Source: Fidelibacterota bacterium UBA2986
GTDB taxonomy: Bacteria; Fidelibacterota; Marinisomatia; Marinisomatales; AB-629-J13
Direction of reading: 5' to 3'
DNA length: 64,000 nucleotides
Assembly (NCBI GenBank): GCA_002346675.1
Contig: DEAI01000008.1
Coordinates: forward strand, 130,573-194,572
The stretch's first letter is position 1; every line of letters starts with the position of its first letter. The position numbers and the translations under genes are program-made. Under the pieces are notes generated by a model. That model did no database searches. It was not told the origin of the DNA and saw only the letters and a program-made list of their open reading frames with translations. Shown one piece after another: positions 54,447 through 61,737 of the stretch.

Positions 54447-55574
54447 ATGTACTATTTTGATCATTGCGCTACCACGCCACTTCATAAAGTAGTATTGAAG
54501 GTAATGCAAAAAACAGAAAATGACCATTTTGGAAACCCCAGCAGCATTCATTCTTGGGGACATAAATCAAGAAGCATCATTGAAGCTGCCCGGAGCCAAA
54601 TGGCAGACTCAATTGGGTGTTCTCCTTATGAAATTGTTTTTACTGGTGGTGGTACCGAATCGAATAATCTGGTGTTATATAATATGATTTACAGTTCAAA
54701 AAATCATGTTATTACTTCTGCAATTGAACATCCTGCTATTTTAAAAGTTCTGAATAGATTGAAACAATTTGGTGTTGAAACAACGATTCTCAAAGTGGAT
54801 AAATCTGGCATTGTAAATCCTGACGAACTTCATAATGCCATCCAACAAAACACTGGATTAATTTCAATTATGTATGCTAACAATGAAACAGGAGTGATTC
54901 AACCCTTAGAAGATTTGAGTCATATTGCACAAAAATATGGTATCCCCTTTCACAGTGATGGAGTCCAGACGTTGGGAAAAATTCCAGTAAATGTAAATGA
55001 TACTGGAGTAGATATGATGTCCTTCTCTGCTCATAAATTTTACGGGCCCAAGGGTGTAGGAGCATTATTTATTAAGGGGAACACATCATTAAAGTCACTT
55101 ATTTTAGGCGGTGGGCAGGAACGAAATCTGCGGGCAGGAACTGAAAATGTTTCTGGTATTGTGGGAATGGGAAAGGCGTCCGAGTTGGCAAAATCTGAGT
55201 TAAAGGAAACGCAAGCTCACCTTAATAAACTAGAACAAATATTTGTATCTGATCTAAGACAAAACATCAAAAATATCAAATTTAATTCAACTTCAAACGG
55301 ACTACCAGGAGTAGTAAGTGTTTCTATTCCATCTATGGAAAGTGGAAAACTTTTAATCGGTCTAAATCGAAGAGGAATGGCAGTGTCCAGCGGGTCAGCC
55401 TGCTCATCCGGAACGGTAAAACCATCACCCGTTCTGAAAGCACTTGGATTGAGTAATGATCTGAATCTAAAAACATTAAGAATTAGTTTCGGAAAAGGAA
55501 ATTCAGAGGAAGACACAAGAGAATTGGTAAAGGCAATTGTTGAAATTGTAACGAGAAAATCCACATATGGGTAA
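54447..55574 (+). CDS. Cysteine desulfurase (NifS/IscS family)
   Basis: 375 residues from the ATG at 54447 (MYYFDHCATTPLHKVVLKVM). PLP-enzyme signatures: TGGGTESNNLVLYNMI, HVITSAIEHPAILK, SFSAHKFYGPKGVGAL with the Schiff-base Lys, and the catalytic Cys in AVSSGSACSSGTVKPSPVL. It releases sulfur from cysteine as a protein persulfide. It overlaps mnmA by eight bases, so its main role is probably to supply sulfur for tRNA 2-thiouridine. NifS-type enzymes can also release selenium from selenocysteine, relevant to the two selenoproteins, but that is inference. Confidence 0.92.
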   Translation: MYYFDHCATTPLHKVVLKVMQKTENDHFGNPSSIHSWGHKSRSIIEAARSQMADSIGCSPYEIVFTGGGTESNNLVLYNMIYSSKNHVITSAIEHPAILKVLNRLKQFGVETTILKVDKSGIVNPDELHNAIQQNTGLISIMYANNETGVIQPLEDLSHIAQKYGIPFHSDGVQTLGKIPVNVNDTGVDMMSFSAHKFYGPKGVGALFIKGNTSLKSLILGGGQERNLRAGTENVSGIVGMGKASELAKSELKETQAHLNKLEQIFVSDLRQNIKNIKFNSTSNGLPGVVSVSIPSMESGKLLIGLNRRGMAVSSGSACSSGTVKPSPVLKALGLSNDLNLKTLRISFGKGNSEEDTRELVKAIVEIVTRKSTYG

Positions 55575-56643
55575 AAGAATCATCGTGGGAATGAGTGGGG
55601 GTGTCGATAGCTCGGTTGCTGCATTGCTATTAAAACAAAAAGGGTTTGATGTAGAATGTGTTTTTATGAAAAATTGGGATGATAAAAGTGAGTTCTGCTT
55701 TGCAGAGCAGGACTACAGGGACGCTCTTCGGGTTTGCGATACATTGGACCTCCCGCTGCATACTGTAAATTTTTCTGAAGAATATAAATCACTAGTATTC
55801 TCTTATTTCTTGGAGGAGGAGAAATTGGGACGAACACCAAACCCTGATATTCTTTGTAATCAGGAAATCAAATTCAAATTGTTTCTTGAATATGCTCTAT
55901 CTCTGGGAGCTGATCATATTGCAACTGGACACTATGCAAAGATTGAACGTTATAACGGGCACTATTCTCTTTTGAAAGGTATAGATAAGGAAAAGGACCA
56001 GAGTTATTTTTTATATCTCCTAAACCAATATGCGCTTTCTCATTCCCTGTTTCCCTTGGGAGATTATACCAAATCCTACATAAGGGAAATGGCCTCTGAA
56101 GCAAATTTGGCAACATCAAATAAGAAAGACAGCACAGGAATCTGTTTCATAGGAGAAAGAAATTTCCCAGAATTTCTTCGCCAATTTATTTCTGAAAAAC
56201 CAGGTGATATCCTGACTTCCAACGGTGAAATTATTGGACAACATCAAGGGTTGATGTTTTACACTATAGGACAAAGAAAAGGCATCGGAATAGGAGGAGG
56301 CTTTGGTAAAAAAGAAAAACCTTGGTATGTTGCGGAAAAAGATTTGAAATCTAATCAACTAATAATTGTGCAGGGACATGACCATCACCTTTTGTATTCA
56401 AGAAAACTTTTTGCCGGAAAACTTCACTGGATAGGAGAAACTCCTCCGGAAAATGGATTTAATTGTATGGCTAAAATCCGTTATCGACAGATAGATCAAT
56501 CTTGTCAACTCACTTTAGAAAAAGACAATTCCTGTATTGTATCCTTTGAAAAAAATCAGTTTGCGATCACTCCCGGTCAGTCTATTGTATTTTTCTCAGG
56601 TGAAGAATGTTTGGGAGGCGGGATAATTGAAAAAAAACTATAA
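55567..56643 (+). CDS. mnmA: MnmA, tRNA-uridine 2-sulfurtransferase
   Basis: 358 residues. ATP-pyrophosphatase P-loop GMSGGVDSSVAALLL (about 8-22), first catalytic Cys in TPNPDILCNQEIKF, second in STGICFIGERNF, ADHIATGHYAKIE, and C-terminal HHLLYSRKLFAGKLHW. It adenylates and thiolates U34 of tRNAs for Lys, Glu and Gln, receiving sulfur from a cysteine desulfurase such as its upstream neighbour. Confidence 0.95.
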   Translation: MGKRIIVGMSGGVDSSVAALLLKQKGFDVECVFMKNWDDKSEFCFAEQDYRDALRVCDTLDLPLHTVNFSEEYKSLVFSYFLEEEKLGRTPNPDILCNQEIKFKLFLEYALSLGADHIATGHYAKIERYNGHYSLLKGIDKEKDQSYFLYLLNQYALSHSLFPLGDYTKSYIREMASEANLATSNKKDSTGICFIGERNFPEFLRQFISEKPGDILTSNGEIIGQHQGLMFYTIGQRKGIGIGGGFGKKEKPWYVAEKDLKSNQLIIVQGHDHHLLYSRKLFAGKLHWIGETPPENGFNCMAKIRYRQIDQSCQLTLEKDNSCIVSFEKNQFAITPGQSIVFFSGEECLGGGIIEKKL

Positions 56644-56698
56644 GTCGAATCTTTCAATTTTTCCATTCAAAAAAAATATCGTATCTTTACTTTTAATT

Positions 56699-57142
56699 AT
56701 GAAACTATTTTCAATTCAAATCTGTTTGATTCTTCTTTCTGGAAACTTTACTTTTGGTCAGTTCAAGGAAGATGCAGATGCACTAAATTCGTTCCCTATT
56801 CTAAATATTGGCAATTCTGTTTCTCCATCATTATTTTCGCCTAATCGTTTACAAATGAATCATGGTTTTAATTTTAGTATAAACAGTTTTAATGGAAAAG
56901 CCTATAACACCAACAGCTACACAAATACACTATCTTTTATCCTGAAGCCAAATTTACTTCTTCAATCAAATTTTACTCTTTTTCAAGTCCCTGGAAATTT
57001 AGTACAGCAGAGTGAAATCGGTTATGACTTGAGTCTTACTTATAAACCAACACAAAATTCTATCTTTCAATTTTCTATTCAAAAGTACCCATTTCCTTAT
57101 CGCCATAATTCTAATTCAAATATTTTAAGGTATTATAACTAA
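56699..57142 (+). CDS. Exported protein of unknown function, probably membrane-beta-strand rich
   Basis: 147 residues from the ATG at 56699, which puts a clean signal peptide at the start (MKLFSIQICLILLSGNFTFG). A longer frame from TTG 56627 overlaps mnmA and is not favoured. The mature part alternates polar and hydrophobic residues (FNFSINSFNGKAY, TLSFILKPNLLLQSNFTLF, YDLSLTYKPTQNSIFQFSIQKYPF), like several outer-membrane beta-strands, but it is too short for a full barrel. Lies between mnmA and a LytR_C gene. Family not recognised. Confidence 0.6.
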   Translation: MKLFSIQICLILLSGNFTFGQFKEDADALNSFPILNIGNSVSPSLFSPNRLQMNHGFNFSINSFNGKAYNTNSYTNTLSFILKPNLLLQSNFTLFQVPGNLVQQSEIGYDLSLTYKPTQNSIFQFSIQKYPFPYRHNSNSNILRYYN

Positions 57143-57149
57143 TATTATT

Positions 57150-57722
57150 ATGGTTTCATTATTCATACGGAAAACACCCCGTAGTTCAAATAAAAACAAA
57201 AGCCGTCATCAGAGAGATACATCAATTAAAAATATTTTCTTAAACTCACTGATTTTCGTTTTGACAGTCTCCATCGGAGTCTTTATTTACTCATTTTCAA
57301 CTAAACAAGTGCATAATGGAAAACCATTCGAAATTGTTTTTCCACCCACAACTGATCCACCTCCATTAAACACAGTATTTGAAAAAAATCCCATAAGTGA
57401 ATCTACAGTAGAAGTATTAAACGGATGCGGAATACAAGGTATGGCTGCTCAATTTACTCGATTCCTAAGAAACAATAATATCGATGTTCTTAATTCAGAT
57501 GATGCAGCTCACTATAATTATACTCAAACACTCATCATTTCCAGAAAAGGAAATATTCAAATTTTAAATGAGGTATCTTCTTTATTGGAAATTGATATAA
57601 AAGATAAAAACCATGTCTTGAATAATCCAGTCTCAGACTCTGATGTGGATTTGACCGTAATAATTGGAAGTGACTATACTTCTATTAAACCGGTTATGGA
57701 ATTTTTAAATAATCAAAACTGA
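57150..57722 (+). CDS. Membrane-anchored LytR_C-domain protein
   Basis: 190 residues. A basic N-terminus is followed by one membrane helix (about 30-50), so the rest is periplasmic. Residues about 90-190 match the LytR C-terminal domain: ESTVEVLNGCGIQGMAAQFTRFLRNNNIDVLNSDDA and DLTVIIGSDY. In Gram-positives this domain follows LytR-CpsA-Psr enzymes. In FCB genomes, stand-alone anchored copies directly upstream of rsfS are common. Function unknown, possibly envelope-related. Confidence 0.78.
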   Translation: MVSLFIRKTPRSSNKNKSRHQRDTSIKNIFLNSLIFVLTVSIGVFIYSFSTKQVHNGKPFEIVFPPTTDPPPLNTVFEKNPISESTVEVLNGCGIQGMAAQFTRFLRNNNIDVLNSDDAAHYNYTQTLIISRKGNIQILNEVSSLLEIDIKDKNHVLNNPVSDSDVDLTVIIGSDYTSIKPVMEFLNNQN

Positions 57723-57737
57723 ATTCATTATTCACAA

Positions 57738-58094
57738 TTGAATTCGCTTGAATTATTGGACCTTACTGGTCAGCTGGTCCTTTCTAAAAAAGCTGAAAAC
57801 ATTCAGGCTATAGATGTTCGTGATTTGACTAGCATAACTGATTACTTTATTATATGCTCGGCGGACACAGATGTTCAGGTTAAGGCAATTGCAGATGCAG
57901 TAAGAAAAGGGACTCCCAATAAACCCTGGAAAATTGAAGGGTATGAGAATCGCTACTGGATACTACTGGACTATATTGATGTGGTAATTCATATATTTAA
58001 AACCCGAGAAAGAGATTATTATTCTCTTGAAAAACTTTGGGCCGATGCTCCTTCCTGGATAATAACAGATGAATCTGAAAGCATATCTGTCTGA
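57738..58094 (+). CDS. rsfS: RsfS, ribosome silencing factor
   Basis: 118 residues from TTG 57738; no ATG is available in frame before the conserved region. RsfS hallmarks: KKAENIQAIDVRDLTSITDYFIICSADTDVQVKAIADAV and EGYENRYWILLDYIDVVIHIFKTRERDYYSLEKLWADAP. It binds ribosomal protein L14 and blocks subunit joining in starvation. Its end overlaps argS by 26 bases. Confidence 0.9.
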   Translation: MNSLELLDLTGQLVLSKKAENIQAIDVRDLTSITDYFIICSADTDVQVKAIADAVRKGTPNKPWKIEGYENRYWILLDYIDVVIHIFKTRERDYYSLEKLWADAPSWIITDESESISV

Positions 58095-59697
58095 AACCAT
58101 TGACATAGCTCTTGTCTCCTTAGGATTTCCTAAAAAACTTATTACAGTTGAACGTCCAAAAAATCCAGACTTCGGTGACTATTCATGTAATATTGCGCTT
58201 ACAATCGCCAAAGAGGCTAAACAAAAGCCAATTCAATTAGCTGAAAAAATAAAAAAGGTACTTATCCTGAATGAAGATTGGGTCTCTCAAGTTTCTGTAA
58301 CACCACCGGGGTTTATCAATTTTACTGCAACAGATAATTTATATCAATCATTTGTCTATGATATTATAAGCCAAAAAATAAACTATGGAAAGACAGAATT
58401 GGGAAAGGGTATAAGTGCAAATGTGGAATTTGTCAGCGCAAATCCAACTGGTCCATTAAATGTTGGTCATGGAAGACAGGCAGTTTTAGGTGATACTATA
58501 GCTAATATTCTTGAATGGCATGGATATGATGTAAAACGAGAATACTACTACAATGATGCCGGCCGCCAAATGAGAATATTATCTGAATCAGTAGCAGCAA
58601 GATATTTTATGGAAATTGGTAAAATTACTGAATTCCCAGAAGATGGTTACAGAGGGGAATATATTCGAGATATCGCCAAAAATATTATAGAAAACCATGG
58701 TAATGATCTTGAAAAGGATGATTCAATATTTCTAAATGTAGCGGAGGAAACTATATTTCAAGATATCAAAAATACTCTATCTTTTCTCGATATACACCAT
58801 GATACATTTATCAATGAAAAATCATTTTATGAATCTGGTGCAATTGAAAAAATCTTGGAGGATCTGAGCTCTGAAAATTTAATTTATGAAAAAGATAATG
58901 CTACCTGGTTTAAAGCAACAAGTGTTGGAAATGAACAGGACAGAGTTTTTATCAAAAGTAGCGGTGAACCTACATACCGGCTACCCGATACAGCCTACCA
59001 CAGAAATAAATTTGAAAGAAAATTTGATTGGATTATCGATATCTTTGGAGCTGACCATGTAGATACATTCCCTGATGTTTTAGCTGCATTAAAAGCATTA
59101 AACTATGATATAAATAAAGTCAAAGTATGTATTCATCAGTTTGTTACTTTAATTAAGGATGGTGAAAAAGTAAAAATGTCCACCCGCAGAGGAGACTTTG
59201 TAACTCTGAAAGATTTAACAGATCAATTGAATAAAGATGTGGTAAGGTATTTTTTTATTATGAGGAGTATGAACAGTCACCTAAATTTTGATTTAGACCT
59301 TGCTAAGGATCAGTCTGAAAAAAATCCTGTATTTTATCTTCAGTATGCTTATGCACGAATTTGCAATACTATTCGCTATGCAGAAAAAAGTAAAGCTATC
59401 TTTAATAATAAGTTTGATTCTTCTCTCCTTTGCCATCCATCTGAAATTGATTTGATTAAAACACTGTCACAATTTTCTGAAATGATGAAAAATGTATTGG
59501 ATACTTTAGAGCCTCAAAATATTTCAACCTACCTCCAAACATTAGCAACAAAATATCATAAATTTTATACTGATTGTAGAATTGTAAGTAGTGACCATCA
59601 ACTAACTAATTCCCGCTTGAATTTAATTTTAGCAGTTAAATTTGTTTTATCCAGCGGATTGAGAATTTTAGGGATATCATCACCGGAGCGTATGTAA
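58069..59697 (+). CDS. argS: ArgS, arginyl-tRNA synthetase
   Basis: 542 residues, class I synthetase. N-terminal add-1-type domain (FGDYSCNIALTIAKEA), HIGH-like motif in SANPTGPLNVGHGRQAVLGDTIANILEWHGYDV, WIIDIFGADHVDTFPDV, KMSKS-like KVKMSTRRGDFVTL (about 364-377), and an anticodon-binding DALR domain at the C-terminus (FYLQYAYARICNTIRYA). Essential for charging tRNA-Arg. Confidence 0.96.
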   Translation: MNLKAYLSETIDIALVSLGFPKKLITVERPKNPDFGDYSCNIALTIAKEAKQKPIQLAEKIKKVLILNEDWVSQVSVTPPGFINFTATDNLYQSFVYDIISQKINYGKTELGKGISANVEFVSANPTGPLNVGHGRQAVLGDTIANILEWHGYDVKREYYYNDAGRQMRILSESVAARYFMEIGKITEFPEDGYRGEYIRDIAKNIIENHGNDLEKDDSIFLNVAEETIFQDIKNTLSFLDIHHDTFINEKSFYESGAIEKILEDLSSENLIYEKDNATWFKATSVGNEQDRVFIKSSGEPTYRLPDTAYHRNKFERKFDWIIDIFGADHVDTFPDVLAALKALNYDINKVKVCIHQFVTLIKDGEKVKMSTRRGDFVTLKDLTDQLNKDVVRYFFIMRSMNSHLNFDLDLAKDQSEKNPVFYLQYAYARICNTIRYAEKSKAIFNNKFDSSLLCHPSEIDLIKTLSQFSEMMKNVLDTLEPQNISTYLQTLATKYHKFYTDCRIVSSDHQLTNSRLNLILAVKFVLSSGLRILGISSPERM

Positions 59698-60338
59698 TGT
59701 CGATTGAATCGTTGGAATATTTATTCCTCTGTCTCTCAACATTAATTTCGTTAGTTAATCCACTGGGGATGGCACCATTGTTCATCGTGTTAACAGAAAG
59801 ATTTGAGCCGAATGATAGAATAAGCATTGCAAAAAAAGGAACCCTAACAGCTACTTTGATTCTCATAATTTTTGCACTTTTAGGAACTTACATTTTTAAA
59901 TTTTATTCCTTAACTATTGAGGCATTTCGAATAATGGGAGGAATTATTTTTTTTCGAACGGGTCTTCGAATGCTGGATGCTCAGATTTCCCGGGGGAGAT
60001 CTACTCCAAGAGAAACAGAGGAAAGCATGGAGAGTGATGATATTGCAGTAAGTCCAATCGGAATACCAGTAATTGCTGGTCCTGGGGCAATAACTGCTTC
60101 AATGATATTATCTGGTGAAGCTCGGGATGCTATAGACTACGGAATATTAATTTTTACAATTATGTTCACCATGATTTTAACTTTTTTTGTTTTTAGAGGT
60201 GCAAACAAACTATCTGCTCGATTTGGAACAACAGGGCTTCGAATCATACAGCGAATCATGGGAATTCTCCTTATGGTCATTGCTGTTCAGTTTATGATTA
60301 ACGGAGTGACAGTGGTATTAGTTAATATTTTTAGTTAA
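59697..60338 (+). CDS. MarC-family integral membrane protein
   Basis: 213 residues with six membrane segments. MarC signatures: STLISLVNPLGMAPLFIVLTERF, IMGGIIFFRTGLRML, IGIPVIAGPGAITASMIL and IIQRIMGILLMVIAVQFMINGV. Function is unresolved; earlier claims of an antibiotic-resistance role were not upheld. Its ATG overlaps the argS stop (TAATG), so the two are co-translated. Confidence 0.9.
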   Translation: MSIESLEYLFLCLSTLISLVNPLGMAPLFIVLTERFEPNDRISIAKKGTLTATLILIIFALLGTYIFKFYSLTIEAFRIMGGIIFFRTGLRMLDAQISRGRSTPRETEESMESDDIAVSPIGIPVIAGPGAITASMILSGEARDAIDYGILIFTIMFTMILTFFVFRGANKLSARFGTTGLRIIQRIMGILLMVIAVQFMINGVTVVLVNIFS

Positions 60339-60439
60339 TGGATAAACCCCTGTTCAAATAATGGATTATAATACCATTCATTTATAAATCTACCCGCAGT
60401 TTATTTTACAATACATATTTTATCAATAAATACCAAAAA

Positions 60440-61672
60440 ATGGAAAATAATATGATCAATAAAATCACCTCTGAAAGGGCCATACAATTAGAAGAAAAGT
60501 ATGGTGCCCACAATTATCACCCTCTACCAGTTGTTTTAGCAAAGGGAAAAGGAGCTTATGTATGGGATTTAGAAGGAAAACAATATTTTGATTTTCTTTC
60601 TTCTTACTCAGCTGTTAATCAAGGTCATTGTCATCCAGCAATTGTAAATGCGATGACTGAGCAAGCACAAAAACTATGTCTTACATCGAGAGCTTTTTAT
60701 AATGATTGCTTGGGAGAATATGAAAAATTTGTGACCGAGTACTTTGGTTTTGATAAGGTCTTGCCAATGAATACAGGTGCTGAAGGGGTAGAAACGGCTT
60801 TAAAATTGGTTCGAAAATGGGCATATAAAATAAAAGGTATTCCAAAAAATGAAGCGAAAATAATTGTGTGTGATGGGAACTTTCATGGAAGAACAATAAC
60901 TATTATATCTTTTTCAGATGATCCTGAAGCAAAAGATGATTTCGGACCTTACACCCCAGGAATGATTAGAATACCTTATAATGATTTAAATGCATTAGAG
61001 ATTGCTCTTCAAAATGAAAATGTAGCTGCTTTTTTGGTAGAACCTATTCAAGGCGAAGCGGGAGTATTTGTTCCAGATTCAGGTTATCTTAAATCAGCAT
61101 TTAACTTATGTAAAGAAAACAATGTTTTGTTTGTTGCAGACGAAGTTCAAACGGGTATTGCCCGAACTGGGAAACTACTCGCTTGTGATCATGAAAATGT
61201 AAAACCGGATGTTTTAATACTTGGCAAGGCCATTTCAGGTGGGGTTTTCCCCGTTTCAGCAGTACTAGCGGACGATGATGTTATGCTATGTATAAAACCA
61301 GGAGAACATGGTTCTACATTTGGTGGTAACCCAATTGCGTGTAAGGTTGCAATAGCTGCCTTGCAAGTTGTTTCAGATGAAGGGTTGGCAGAAAAGGCTG
61401 AAAACCTTGGGAAAACTTTAAGAGATGAATTAAATAAAATTGATTCTGAAATGATTACTTTAATAAGAGGAAAAGGGCTATTAAATGCTATAGTTATTAA
61501 GCCTGTAGAGGGCAAGGAAGCGTGGGATGTATGCGTTGCATTAAAAGAAAATGGATTGTTGGCCAAACCAACACATGGAGATATTATTCGATTTGCTCCT
61601 CCATTGGTAATAACTGAAGAGCAATTGATGGAATGTGTAGATATAATTAAAAAAACAATATTAGCTTTTTAA
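60440..61672 (+). CDS. rocD: RocD, ornithine aminotransferase
   Basis: 410 residues. Class III aminotransferase with the ornithine-aminotransferase signature [19 protein letters not shown] (about 54-72), [59 protein letters not shown] and the Schiff-base Lys in [16 protein letters not shown]. Converts ornithine and 2-oxoglutarate to glutamate semialdehyde and glutamate. Starts at ATG 60440 or 60452. Acetylornithine aminotransferase is less likely given the NQGHCHP motif. Confidence 0.9.
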   Translation: MENNMINKITSERAIQLEEKYGAHNYHPLPVVLAKGKGAYVWDLEGKQYFDFLSSYSAVNQGHCHPAIVNAMTEQAQKLCLTSRAFYNDCLGEYEKFVTEYFGFDKVLPMNTGAEGVETALKLVRKWAYKIKGIPKNEAKIIVCDGNFHGRTITIISFSDDPEAKDDFGPYTPGMIRIPYNDLNALEIALQNENVAAFLVEPIQGEAGVFVPDSGYLKSAFNLCKENNVLFVADEVQTGIARTGKLLACDHENVKPDVLILGKAISGGVFPVSAVLADDDVMLCIKPGEHGSTFGGNPIACKVAIAALQVVSDEGLAEKAENLGKTLRDELNKIDSEMITLIRGKGLLNAIVIKPVEGKEAWDVCVALKENGLLAKPTHGDIIRFAPPLVITEEQLMECVDIIKKTILAF

Positions 61673-61737
61673 AATTACTCAGAATCTTATTTTATCCTAT
61701 CTTTATAGAGAAAAAATGTTTTGATTTCAAATAAGAA

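Noticed and set aside
57720..57722. Third candidate selenocysteine UGA, because the LytR_C stop is in frame with rsfS downstream
   Set aside because: It falls between two complete, unrelated domains, no conserved Cys is expected there, and no G-loop hairpin follows. It is an ordinary stop codon.
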